This document shows, piece by piece, positions 43,212 through 52,495 of a DNA stretch of 64,000 bases. Position 1 is the stretch's first letter, and each line of letters opens with the position of its first letter. Under the pieces are notes generated by a model that worked only from the letters and a program-made list of their open reading frames with translations, searched no databases and had not been told where the DNA came from. This stretch comes from Symbiodinium kawagutii (lineage: Eukaryota; Sar; Dinophyceae; Suessiales; Symbiodiniaceae), in contig VSDK01026359.1 in the NCBI GenBank assembly GCA_009767595.1, positions 492,357-556,356 of the forward strand, in the 5' to 3' direction. A program made the position numbers and the translations under genes.

Positions 43212-45980
43212 ATGCCGCCTGGTGGACTTCGTGGTGTTTGTTCAGACGGCCTCCCTTGGGCCCAATATCGTGCCCATGGTGATCCATTTCCACTGAAGCC
43301 TGGCTGGGTTAGTTCTTGCGCCAGTGAGGTGGGGGTGGCTTTCCCTCAGCGTGGTCACTGGATAGCTTCATCGCTAAACAACCTCGCTCTGCATGATACG
43401 AATTTGGATTTTGATAACATTTTGCGTGGGCTTCCTCCTACAGATGCTCAGGTGTGTTGTAAAGATCGCATCCTTGATGCTCTTGCCGAAGCCGGTGATG
43501 CTCCGGATGACCTTGATGGACCCAGGGCACTGGCTGAGATAGGAGGCAGCAACTTCCTCTATTCAGAGACGCCGCAGAATCTGGCGTCCTACTCTTTTGA
43601 CAAAGTGAAGGTGCTGCATACAACGTTGAAGCCTAAGCCCTTGATGGATGTCCTGCCTCCGAATGTCGCCTCGGTTCTGATGAGAGCCTCTACTATGGTT
43701 GAGAAGTCAGCTTTGGAGGTGGAAAGAGATGGACCCTGCAAAATACAACCTTACTGGGATCCCGTCCTCAGGCACTCGAAGAAGGAGCTTGAGAGGCTGT
43801 TGGTTGGCCTTGCTAACTGTGGGTTAGTGGGCTTTAGGACCTGCATCCGAGAACGCATTGGCATATTTTTCGTCAAAAAGAAAAGTCCTGAATACATCCG
43901 TATGGTGATCGACTGTCGAAGAACTAACAGGAAGCATCATGATCCTCCGACAACACGTCTTGCCACCCCCCGCACATACCTTGACATGAACCTCCAGCCT
44001 ACTGATGATGGCTCCCCTGCTGCTTATGGGATTGAAGCAGACGTCTCAGACTGCTTCTATAACTTCGTCCATGAGCCTCTAGCTAGCTGGTTCGGTGTTG
44101 ACTATCCCATGAGTGCTGGTGATTGGTTGAAGCGTGGATGGAACGGTAACAACTTTTATGATGAGAAGCTCCAATGTTATTCCACCCCCGCTTCTGACCA
44201 GATCATCTTTCCTGTCTTCCGGGGACTGTCGATGGGGTGGAGCTGGGCTCTATTCTATGCAAACGAGGCTGTCAATCACATCGCGGGAGGGTTGCAGAGA
44301 AATCCTTTTCAGGTTCGTGACCGTAGACCAATGCCAGATGTGGTTGAGCAGACGTGCATTGGGGTATATGTTGACAATATTAGCATCATTGGCAGAACGT
44401 GTGAGCAAGTGAAGGACACTGCGGACAAGGTACGGGATTTTTTCGACAAATTCCAGATTCCTCTGACGTGGTCCAGTGATTCCCCGGTTTCGGTTTTTAC
44501 AATTGTTGGGGTGGTCCTTGATTTTGAGAACTTGAGGGTCAGGGTTAAGTCTAGGAGATTGTGGCGAGCCTTCTTGGCTGGTAGAGAGATGCTTTTCAGG
44601 GGACGGGTGAATACCAATGTTTTGGAGAAGTGGGTGGGACACATGACCTTCATCTTCATGCTTGCTCCACATTGTCTTTCTGTGTTTTTCCACATTTACA
44701 GATACATCCAGAACAATCGTGGTAAACGGGGGAGACTTTGGCCTTCAGTGCGGCGTGAGATTCGCATGGCTCTGGGGGTGATGTGGTTATCTAGAAGCTC
44801 CATCCGCTTTGACCCAGTGAGACAAGTTGATGCAGGGGACTCCTCACAAGACGGGTATGCTTTGTTGACGACATGGGCTTCCTCGCTTGAGATCCGACAG
44901 GCTCTACAATGGAGGGAGAGCTGGAGATTCCAGCCGGTGCCAGAAGTCCTCAAGCAGGCCGCTCGGAATGGCGACAGGAGGGAGGTTGTGGGAATGCTTG
45001 AATCTTTGGGTTCTGATGAGCCTCATCCTGAGCTTCCTCAAGAGTTACAGGGCAGTTCCAGCTTCGGCGCCGGCTTAGCCACACAGTATGCACATTGGTT
45101 GGTCTCCGCTTTCGATGACTCTTCTTGGTTGAGAATTAGTGCCATCAAGACACAACTGAATGTTTCCCGATCAAAACGGATTGAAGTTGATGTACCGTCG
45201 TTAGTGGAACCCATCAGCGATTCACTTTGTCAACGTGGGAGGTTTTCTTTGTTATGGAGGAAAAGATGGAAGAGACCTGGGTCTATTCATATCAATATTA
45301 AAGAGGCATATGTAGCGCTATCCTCGTTGAAAAGGACGGCAAGAGTCACAGGCCTTCACCACAAGACCAAGCTGACACTTTGCGACAACCTTGCGAGTCT
45401 GCTTGCTTTTGAGCGAGGTCGGTCTTCATCGTGGCATTTGAACCTGCTGTGCCGGCAGGCCTGTGCCTACAGTTTGGGGACTGGGGTTCGCTGGCGATTG
45501 AGACATTTGGAGACAAAGCGTAATCCAGCGGATGAGGACTCACGGTTCTTGCAAAGAGGTCAGAGGTGTTACAATCGAGGCTGCAAAAACCAATTTTCTG
45601 AAGAGTTGAAGCCAAAAGCACGCAATTTGCACCCCCATCATGGGCAGTGCAAAAACCACCGTTTTGAGAAACCTTTGCAGAACAGGAGTGGCTTCTTCCT
45701 AGAGATCTTCAGTGGAACTGGTCGTTTGTCCGCCGCTGTCCAAGCGAATGGCAAGGCAGTGGCGCCACCCATCGATGTCAGCTTCGGTTCTCACCACGAT
45801 TTGCGGCGGAGGGCCACCCAACTGGCCATTCTGGCCTGGCTCAAGGCCGGGTGGGTCAGTGTGCTGCATTTGGGAGTTCCATGCACAGTGTTTAGTCGTG
45901 CGCTCCACTTTATTCGGAATGTTGATCGTGCTCGCGAACGAGAACGGGTAGGAGTGGAACTAGAAAATTTTCGCATGTGA
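43212..45980 (+). CDS. ORF2: reverse transcriptase, RNase H and start of methyltransferase-like domain
   Basis: 922 codons from ATG 43212. RT motifs: VIDCRRTN near residue 234, motif A EADVSDCFYNF with Asp277, FRGLSMGWSWALFYANEAV near 337-355, and motif C YVDN at 386-389 in place of YxDD. RNase H follows: DAGDSSQDGYALL near 541, IKEAYVAL near 691, LCDN near 722 and NPADEDSR as the last acidic motif. Then comes a C5-methyltransferase-like start: EIFSGTGRLS (831-840, SAM-binding motif I) and GVPCTVFSRA with Pro890-Cys891 (motif IV, catalytic Cys candidate). The frame closes at TGA 45978, just after the AAAATTTT run. The domain continues one frame over from 45964. The protein would act in cDNA synthesis; the methyltransferase role is inferred. 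Confidence 0.87.
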   Translation: MPPGGLRGVCSDGLPWAQYRAHGDPFPLKPGWVSSCASEVGVAFPQRGHWIASSLNNLALHDTNLDFDNILRGLPPTDAQVCCKDRILDALAEAGDAPDDLDGPRALAEIGGSNFLYSETPQNLASYSFDKVKVLHTTLKPKPLMDVLPPNVASVLMRASTMVEKSALEVERDGPCKIQPYWDPVLRHSKKELERLLVGLANCGLVGFRTCIRERIGIFFVKKKSPEYIRMVIDCRRTNRKHHDPPTTRLATPRTYLDMNLQPTDDGSPAAYGIEADVSDCFYNFVHEPLASWFGVDYPMSAGDWLKRGWNGNNFYDEKLQCYSTPASDQIIFPVFRGLSMGWSWALFYANEAVNHIAGGLQRNPFQVRDRRPMPDVVEQTCIGVYVDNISIIGRTCEQVKDTADKVRDFFDKFQIPLTWSSDSPVSVFTIVGVVLDFENLRVRVKSRRLWRAFLAGREMLFRGRVNTNVLEKWVGHMTFIFMLAPHCLSVFFHIYRYIQNNRGKRGRLWPSVRREIRMALGVMWLSRSSIRFDPVRQVDAGDSSQDGYALLTTWASSLEIRQALQWRESWRFQPVPEVLKQAARNGDRREVVGMLESLGSDEPHPELPQELQGSSSFGAGLATQYAHWLVSAFDDSSWLRISAIKTQLNVSRSKRIEVDVPSLVEPISDSLCQRGRFSLLWRKRWKRPGSIHINIKEAYVALSSLKRTARVTGLHHKTKLTLCDNLASLLAFERGRSSSWHLNLLCRQACAYSLGTGVRWRLRHLETKRNPADEDSRFLQRGQRCYNRGCKNQFSEELKPKARNLHPHHGQCKNHRFEKPLQNRSGFFLEIFSGTGRLSAAVQANGKAVAPPIDVSFGSHHDLRRRATQLAILAWLKAGWVSVLHLGVPCTVFSRALHFIRNVDRARERERVGVELENFRM

Positions 45981-46614
45981 AGTCATTGAAGTCTGTGAGA
46001 GGTACGGTATTTTTTGGTCACTGGAGAATCTCCGATCTTCTAGACTTTTTGACTTTCCTCCCCTTGCAACAGCCTTGGTACAACACAATGCCGTCACAGC
46101 CAATATCGATTTTTGCGAGTATGGTGAGCCCTACAAGAAACCAACAAAGGTCGTTGGCAACTACCCTCAACTCCTCTCTCTAGCTCGGAGCTGCAGCCAT
46201 CATGTGCATGACGTAGTACTTCGGGGTTCGGAGATGGTGGTGATTGATGGTAAGAAGGTTAGCCAGCCCAAGACTAAGCGTGCTGGTGCTTATCCATGGC
46301 TTTTTGTTGAAGAATGGGCTCAGTTAGTGCGCCCCCTGGTTTCACAAAACTCACGGGAAGCGAATGTGATTTTTGGTCAGGTGTGCAATGACCTCCTCAG
46401 GGCAGAGCGCCAGTCAAAGGATCGTGGAGGACAGATACAAACCTCTGCTGTCTGGGAAGCTCACACTCGCCAGCTCTTCCCGAAACCAGGTCAAATGCAA
46501 GACTGCGTTATCTTTGGACAGGACTCAAAGCAAGTCGCAGCCCTCAAACGCAAAGCGTGGGAGAGAAAGAGTCAAACCATCAAGTGGAAAATATACCACA
46601 GCCTCTTCCATTAG
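45964..46614 (+). pseudogene. C-terminal part of the C5-methyltransferase-like domain (shifted frame)
   Basis: Directly follows ORF2 in the next frame. It contains FWSLENLRSSRLFDFPP (about 46006-46056; motif VI, ENL instead of ENP/ENV), DFCEYGEPYKKPTKVVGN (about 46108-46161; the target-recognition-side FG-x-x-x-KPT signature of Dcm-like enzymes) and RAGAYPWLFVEEWAQLV (about 46282-46332; terminal yP-x-x-L helix). All conserved blocks expected after motif IV are present and in order, so a single indel separates a complete domain. It ends at TAG 46612 after a basic tail that overlaps the recombinase frame. Confidence 0.7.
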
Positions 46615-47581
46615 GAATAGTTTGCCTGGTCATCTATCTCTCAGAGCATTGCGAGTGAGGGATGCTACATTGGTCAACTACAAGAATGCAGTCGATAGAT
46701 TCCTTGAGTTTGCCACAAAGAAACGATGGGTGCTTCGCCCTTTGGATAGAGCTGATAAACATTTAGCTGAATGCTTTGCTGAACTTTGTGATACTGGTGC
46801 CACACACACACTTTGGCTTCATACACCTTGTTCGGATTTATTTTGCTGAAGACAGAGTCATCTCTCCCGGAACGGCAATTGTTCCCCTTGGCTAGACAGG
46901 CTCTCAAGGGATGGGCTACCAGGTTCCCACAGTCATCACGGACTGGTGCAGACCCACAAATTTGGTACCTTTTGGCCAACCATGTCGCCGATGTTTCTCC
47001 TCCTCTTGCTGCCGCCATGTTGTTGCAATTGGATACATATACTCGGCCCAGTGAAGTCTTGGCCTTACGTAAGCGAGATGTTGTTTCGCCTGTTTCCAAG
47101 CGATGTTGTTTCTGGGGTATCATTATTGGCAATTCCGACTTTGGGGAAAGGTAAGGCTGGTCTTCAGGATGATACTGTTTTGCTTAACTCCTTGGATCGT
47201 ACCTATGCTCCTGCTCTCCTGAAAATGGTTGCCAATGCATGCAAACACAAACAGCAACATCTTTTTGGCGATGTCGCACTTGCAGAGTATGAACGGGTTA
47301 TTGCAAAGGCGCATTTTCAATGTGGCCTGTCGCAATTTCATTTTGTCCCACATGCTATCCGGCATTCGGGGCCATCCATTGATTTTCTGCACCGAGCCAG
47401 AACAGCAGAAGAAATCATGGCCCGAGGCCGATGGGCCATTTTGAAATCCATTCAGAGGTACCAGAAGCCTGGCCAGCTCTTGGCCAGGATGAAGAAAATA
47501 CCACCTGAGGTGTGGGTGAATGCCACGGATGCCTTAGACTCTGTAATGCACAAACTTCGGAGTTCTTATTCTGGGGCTTAG
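46388..47581 (+). pseudogene. Tyrosine recombinase of the YR retrotransposon (two frame breaks)
   Basis: Three successive frames give one recombinase. 46388 to about 46805 is the N-terminal part (ATLVNYKNAVDRFLEFATKK, a SAM-like core-binding fold). About 46813-47145 carries box I TYTRPSEVLALRKRDVV with Arg at 47044. About 47145-47581 carries HAIRHSG (His 47351, Arg 47360), RGRW (Trp 47432) and QRYQKPG with the nucleophile candidate Tyr at 47459. So R-HxxR-W-Y is complete. The first break lies next to a CACACACACA run, the second next to GGGG-AAA. The beginning overlaps the methyltransferase frame, as is common in DIRS-order elements. It would resolve the circular cDNA into the genome. Confidence 0.8.
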
Positions 47582-47604
47582 CCCATACTATACATTGTGC
47601 GATT

Positions 47605-47753
47605 GGGCAATGTGAGCTTTGACAAAGCGCTTCTTTGAATGCTGCAGCTGAGTTTACATGTCTCACATTTGATTGCATGCGGAGCAGTTCCTTTTGTCAC
47701 GCAAAAGTGAATCAGACAGGTGGGCGGCTGGAATCGGAAGCAGGTGAGTCAAT
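47605..47753 (+). repeat. Split direct repeat B1
   Basis: Begins GGGCAATGTGAGC and ends AGGTGAGTCAATA, overlapping the first bases of A2. One base differs from B2 (GCAGTTCC here, GCAGCTCC there). Confidence 0.93.
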
Positions 47754-47836
47754 AGTTCGCTTGCGTGGTTTGCTCATGCTGATGCATCTCAGCCCCATTC
47801 CTTCCGTTGAATTATTCTCAAGACCCAACTCCTCAG
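47752..47836 (+). repeat. Split direct repeat A2
   Basis: Identical to A1. It is followed by 25 bp not present after A1 (CCCTCCACTCCCACCACGG and onward), which separates it from B2. Confidence 0.93.
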
Positions 47837-47861
47837 CCCTCCACTCCCACCACGGAGTTGG

Positions 47862-48011
47862 GGGCAATGTGAGCTTTGACAAAGCGCTTCTTTGAATGCT
47901 GCAGCTGAGTTTACATGTCTCACATTTGATTGCATGCGGAGCAGCTCCTTTTGTCACGCAAAAGTGAATCAGACAGGTGGGCGGCTGGAATCGGAAGCAG
48001 GTGAGTCAATA
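47862..48011 (+). repeat. Split direct repeat B2
   Basis: Second copy of B1 and right end of the element. It ends GTGAGTCAATA against the flank TATGTTTCTC. Confidence 0.92.
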
Positions 48012-48232
48012 TATATGTTTCTCAGTTTCTCACAATAGTGTTGCCCCAAATCATCCCCGTGTCTGGCATTTTTAGGTGATGAATGTGTCAGTAGGGCTAA
48101 CCTTAATTCTGGGCTATATAACCATAATTTTAGGTTGGGTTAGTAACCTCGACTGAAAACTCATAGTGACGCTCCCCAACATTGTATCAACATTATCACC
48201 AGATATCACCAGCATGAAATCACTATGTTGGG
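48012..48232. other. Right flank with a foldback-element fragment
   Basis: GTTTCTCAGTTTCTCACAAT followed by TTGCCCCAAATCATCC looks like one decayed foldback arm directly beside the retrotransposon. The rest is unassigned. Confidence 0.45.
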
Positions 48233-48330
48233 GCTTTCTCAAGTCATAGGGCACCCCCAAGTTATGGATGGTTTGCTGCTAGAAATGATTGATATTGGAT
48301 GATCTGAAGGCTACCCTTATTTTGAGAAAC
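48233..48330. mobile_element. Foldback/MITE-like element, copy 8
   Basis: Left arm GCTTTCTCAAGTCATAGGG, right arm GGCTACCCTTATTTTGAGA then AAC, with GGATGATCTG inside. It is of the AAGCCAT/AAAATAG asymmetric type. Confidence 0.7.
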
Positions 48331-49284
48331 AACCCATTTTGAGAGCCAACTACTAGAAATGATTGATGACTTGGCTGATGACTTGGGGGCACCCCGTCAT
48401 GACTTGAGTGCTGAACCATGGCTTACCCTTGCTCTCCAGTGCTCGGCTTGACGTCGGTTCGTCGGTCGACCTGCGATGGGAACACCGACCTGGAAAAACC
48501 TGGGTATAAGGATCAAGTGTGGGGATTTCGCAGGTTTATAAGACTAGTTGTTGGTTATAACCTGGGAAATCTATATAGTTGATGGTTGTATATTCTGTAT
48601 AGTTTCCCAGGTTCATAACACTAGTTGTTGGTTATAGTTGATGGTTGTAACCTGGTTTCCAAGGTCAATCCCATCATCTCTGCGAGAGCCACCGGAAATC
48701 GCGCTGGCGCTTTTTCCGGGAAGCCAAGTGGCCCATCCACCGAGAGCTTCTGCGGCAGGTCACAAGATGTTAAAGTGATTCATGATGGGAGGATTTACAG
48801 TGATGCAATAGTGCTACCAATGAATCAATTGCTAGAAGGGTGCTTAACCACTATTGAGCAACCACTATTCATGATCTTAAAATCAACCACTATTGCTCAA
48901 CCACTAATGCTTGAGAAGTGCTCCAATTTGTTCAGTTCTACTAAGTAGCAATAGTGGTTGAGCATAGTGGTTGAGCACAGTGGTGAATAATGGTGAATGA
49001 TGCTTTGATATCGTGACAATGATCAACGACCTTCAATCTTACTGCTAGACCAAGAAAGAATTGAAGTCAACATGTGCATAGGATCGGTGGAACAAATCCT
49101 GCACCAGTTGCGGTTCGAGGTTTAAGAGTTGGCAGGAGCGTGGCCGGGTGTCACCACTCCTTGATGCCTGCATATCAGCCACTGTTGATTGGTATGAGTT
49201 ATTCTTGCAGGCATTGTGGAACTTCGTGAACCAACGGTGAAGTACCATTGATGAGGTAGCATTTGGTTCACGATCAACTAACTC
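48331..49284. other. Unassigned sequence with an inverted-repeat cluster
   Basis: 48849-48985 carries direct and inverted copies of CCACTATTGCTCAACCACTA (about 48886-48906) and TAGTGGTTGAGCATAGTGG (48952-48970), able to form a hairpin. A short open + stretch at 48625-48780 is GC-richer but unrecognised. Confidence 0.6.
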
Positions 49285-49542
49285 ATGAACGGTACTTCAT
49301 GGCCAGGCTTGTCACCACCTGCGCCTGTGGTTTTCGCTCAAGCTGTGACAATCTTGGCCGAGTTGAGACGACCTGGGACCATGGTGCGCTGTGCGGTCTG
49401 CGCGACTGCCTTCATTGGGTGTTTGAACCTGGTGGCGGCGTCATGCACCAGCAATCCATACCCCAACCGCAACTCGGAGCATCACTGGGGATCCGTACGC
49501 CCGGCGGGGATGGATCCGTGTAGCACACGTGTAGCGAATTGA
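49285..49542 (+). CDS. Coding-like segment, hypothetical
   Basis: The frame reads PGLSPPAPVVFAQAVTILAE then TMVRCAVCATAFIGCLNLVA, with a hydrophobic stretch that could be a membrane helix. The overlapping + frame (49263-49523) and the minus strand are also open, so confidence is low. No family is recognised. Confidence 0.25.
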   Translation: MNGTSWPGLSPPAPVVFAQAVTILAELRRPGTMVRCAVCATAFIGCLNLVAASCTSNPYPNRNSEHHWGSVRPAGMDPCSTRVAN

Positions 49543-50038
49543 TCTATTGCAAGAAGGCGAGGTCATTGTTCCATCAGCCAGGGGCATCTCAACAGCTTGA
49601 AGACTTACTGGTTGCGAGGGGAGCCTAGCTGTCGTTTCCTCATCTTGGACCGGCCTTGCTTCAATTTCTGGTACTATAGTGGTATCATGAATTCGAGCAT
49701 GCCTGGTTTCCAATCTTCACAGCAGAACTGGTTCTGGGCATCTTCCCCAAAGTGCTTTGCTTGGATACCAATTCTTTTTGCTTCACTGCTTTTTGTCAGC
49801 ATCAAGATTCGAGAACATGAGTAGAAACACATGTGTGTCTTTAAGCTTACAAATGCACGCACATAGTCACATAGTGATAGACGGAAGCAAAACCAAACAA
49901 ATGTGTATGTAAGCAAGAAACAAACCAGCACACATTCATGGCTTTGATGCCATCATGAGGCTGCATCTACCGATGCCTCGCTACCTCTCCCTTGTCCCTT
50001 TTTTTGACCTTTGGCCGGCCCAGGTAGAAAGCTGACCA
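49543..50038. other. Unassigned sequence
   Basis: An open + stretch at 49597-49824 (NWFWASSPKCFAWIPILFAS, hydrophobic) and ACACA-type low complexity near 49840-49930. Not enough for a call. Confidence 0.45.
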
Positions 50039-50514
50039 ATGCCGATGGCGAACAGATTCCGTTGGGAATCTTTGCAGAGAATTTTTGACATATGGGGGTG
50101 CCCGCACATGATAGGTATCCCCAAGCAACTTCGAGTGGTAAAGCGATCTATGTATGTACCAACTAATTTTTGGAGAACTGATGGATTACCTGGCAAACCG
50201 GTTTGGGTTCTCATCCCCGTGAACTGTGACGATCTATGATTCCCAACCTGCGGAGACCATCCAAGATAGGTGGTTTGGAAAGTGGACACACTTCGTTGAG
50301 TTTTCACAAACAATGCATGGCAAAAAAACATTCATTGGTCTGCAAGTGGAAGATGGTGCAGTTGGCGATCTTGGAGGGTAATCTGCTCTCGTTTTTGGGG
50401 CTTGCGCCGGCGCACCCAGGAATTGCGGTTCCGACTTATGGGACTGGTCTGGCCATGGGATCGATTGTGCGACCAATTATCGAAGAACAGTTTGGCTACG
50501 AGACTCAGGTATGA
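50039..50514 (+). pseudogene. Coding-like region with two frame changes, GT donor at its end
   Basis: Three + strand frames in succession look like one protein. 50039-50220 includes SMYVPTNFWRTDGLPGKPVW. 50224-50383 includes PAETIQDRWFGKWTHFVEFS and HGKKTFIGLQVEDGAVGDLG. About 50380-50511 includes FLGLAPAHPGIAVPTYGTGL then IVRPIIEEQFGYETQ. The last piece ends at a canonical ACTCAG|GTATGA donor (50512). Frame changes near 50222 and 50380 suggest decay or assembly indels in an otherwise gene-like stretch. No family is recognised. Confidence 0.38.
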
Positions 50515-52495
50515 ATCTCGACAGAATTTAGGGCCGCAACTGTTTGGGATTTGGTGGGTTTAAAGGCTGTCATTAGTTGAGGACCACAGTTGGGTGCGTG
50601 GAATGTGTGGCGAAGAGTTTTTGTTTAACTTTGGGGCGTGGGGCTTGGTGGAGGTGTCTACGCTCGTGGAACTGCAACCGTCGGTGACCGTTCGCAAAGG
50701 ATCGCAACCGTTCGCAACGATTCATTGGGGGTCGCTATGGCCGTACCAGTGGCGAGTTTTTCAAAAACGTGCTTCGAAGCTCGTTTCTGATCCCGGTTCT
50801 TCATCGAAGTCCATTCCTCGTGGCAGGCACAATCCATTTGGTTTTTCAATTGATCGTTTCTCGTTGCGTAGGCGGGGCTGCATACGTGTGACTCGCACCT
50901 TCTTCTGCGCACTGCGTTGGCCGGTGGTGTTTTGCTGCTGGTGATGGTGTTTGGCTTGTGGGGCGGTGCTCTCTTTTTCTGTTTGTGTTTTGATGTTGGT
51001 CTTTTCTGGATTCTTCTGGCGGTGGTGGTAGTGTTCTCTTGGTGTTTTGGTGATGTTCTTGGTGTTGGTGTGCGTATTCTGGTGACAATGTTTTGATGAT
51101 TTTCTTCTGGTGTTGTAATGGCAGTGTTTTCCGGTGGTGGTGTTTGGTTTGTGATTTGTTGGTTTAGTGTTCTGGTAGCGTTTTGGTGTCTTAGTGGTCC
51201 GTCCAGCCAACAAGAAAACCAGACTGCTCAGTGTAGGTGGTTTTCTTTGCGCTTTTTTGTAGTGGCTTCGGGTGCAAGCTGCAACATGCATTTCCAAGAG
51301 TGACATTGCATGCGCCCTGAAGATATGGGTTTGTCCAAAAAATGGTGGTGCTTATACGCCATCCAATAAAGTGTTTCGCCACGAGTGCCCTTCAAGATTT
51401 AGACAAGTTTACAAGTATCATTCGACATGTTCATGCCAAGAGTCTCACACCAAGAGTGACGAATCGAGACTGTCTTAGCAGAGTGTCACTCCCAGAGTGT
51501 CCCCCAAGAGTCATACCAATCCTGTTGTGTTTGAGCGTGGCTTCAAGTGTGTCTTACAAGTGCGTCGTAGCAAAAATGTCTTGTTCAAAAGCACCTACCA
51601 TGACTGTTTTACCTCACAAGCCTCATGCCAAGATTGTCGTACAATGGTCTGTCACAATGGCGTCTTCAGAGAGCGTCTTGCCAGAGTGTCACACCAACGG
51701 TATCACATTAAGAATGCCACCCCAGGAGTGGTTCACACAAGTTGTTTACAGTGTCCTTACAAAAGACTTTCCGCAAGAGTATCCCGCAAGAGAGCTCTGC
51801 CACGGGTGTCCTGTAGAGGTATCGGCCCAAGTGTGTCTTGCAAGCATCTCTTATGAGAGTGAACAAACGTGTGGGCATTCGTGCTTGTGTGCTGCATTTT
51901 GTTTGCTAATCATTTTGGAAGACATACTCTGGGATACCTGAGGTGCGTGTCGTTGGCGTCAATCTTGATAGTGGAGGGGAACACATCATAAAGGCTTGTT
52001 TGCAGTTTGTAGGAATAAGAATCCATGGCAGCGACAAATCGCAGGATTCCGCAAGTTGTTACACAGGATGGCATGCATTTGTGCGTTGTTTTTATGCCCA
52101 TATGATTTGGAATCATTGCAGATTTTCTTCTGGATAGTTCTTGTGCAAATTAGCAAAGACAGCAGTGAAACACCAACAAATTAAACACAGCAACAACAGC
52201 AGCAACAAGATCATCAACAGCAACGTGGACATATGGACAACCACCACGGCCCGAGAGCTATGGGAAACCAAGAACGACAATGGCCATGCAAGTAATGATT
52301 GTGGCAGATATTGGCCATGGGCACCACCGTAGCCATTCAGCAACAAGAAATCGGTCTTTTCTCCAGAAATTCATTTATTTTGACAACTTCATCAGAAAAT
52401 TTGCTGACTGTTGTCCAGCCACCAAATATCTCTTATCAAGTAGTTTGGTTCGCATCCCGGCAGCTTAAGTATTTTGGACGATTTACTGTAGGAAT
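50515..52495. other. Unassigned sequence: G/T-rich stretch and degenerate AGAGTGTC repeat
   Basis: 50920-51200 is strongly T/G-rich on + (GGTGTTTTG words). 51340-51860 contains many spaced CAAGAGTGTC, CCAGAGTGTC and CAAGAGTC words, a degenerate minisatellite that leaves a 199-codon + frame open (51342-51941). 51900-52480 is unassigned, with a CAACAGCAGCAACAA run near 52190. Confidence 0.55.

Larger units (their letters stand above)
41531..48011 (+). mobile_element. YR retrotransposon with split direct repeats and a C5-methyltransferase-like domain
   Basis: A 6.48 kb element with order A1 - ORF1 - RT/RNase H/methyltransferase-like - tyrosine recombinase - B1 - A2 - B2. A1 (41531-41615) and A2 (47752-47836) are identical over 85 bp. 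B1 (47605-47753) and B2 (47862-48011) differ at one base. Split direct repeats of this layout are known for PAT- and Ngaro-type DIRS-order elements, which integrate as circles by tyrosine recombinase and make no target duplication. None is seen here; the flanks share only an ATA-type core. Ngaro elements usually lack a methyltransferase. DIRS and PAT elements carry one, classed as adenine-type, whereas the motifs here are cytosine-type. Frame breaks at about 45965-45980, 46800-46815 and 47140-47150 mean this copy, as assembled, is not autonomous. Confidence 0.88.

Noticed and set aside
44250..44693. Minus-strand frames of 147 and 128 codons inside ORF2
   Set aside because: Lie opposite the reverse transcriptase motifs; no independent signal.
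52327..52347. Match to the first 11 bases and last 4 bases of the dinoflagellate spliced leader
   Set aside because: Five mismatches in the middle, no ORF start nearby; could be chance in a 64 kb window read on both strands.
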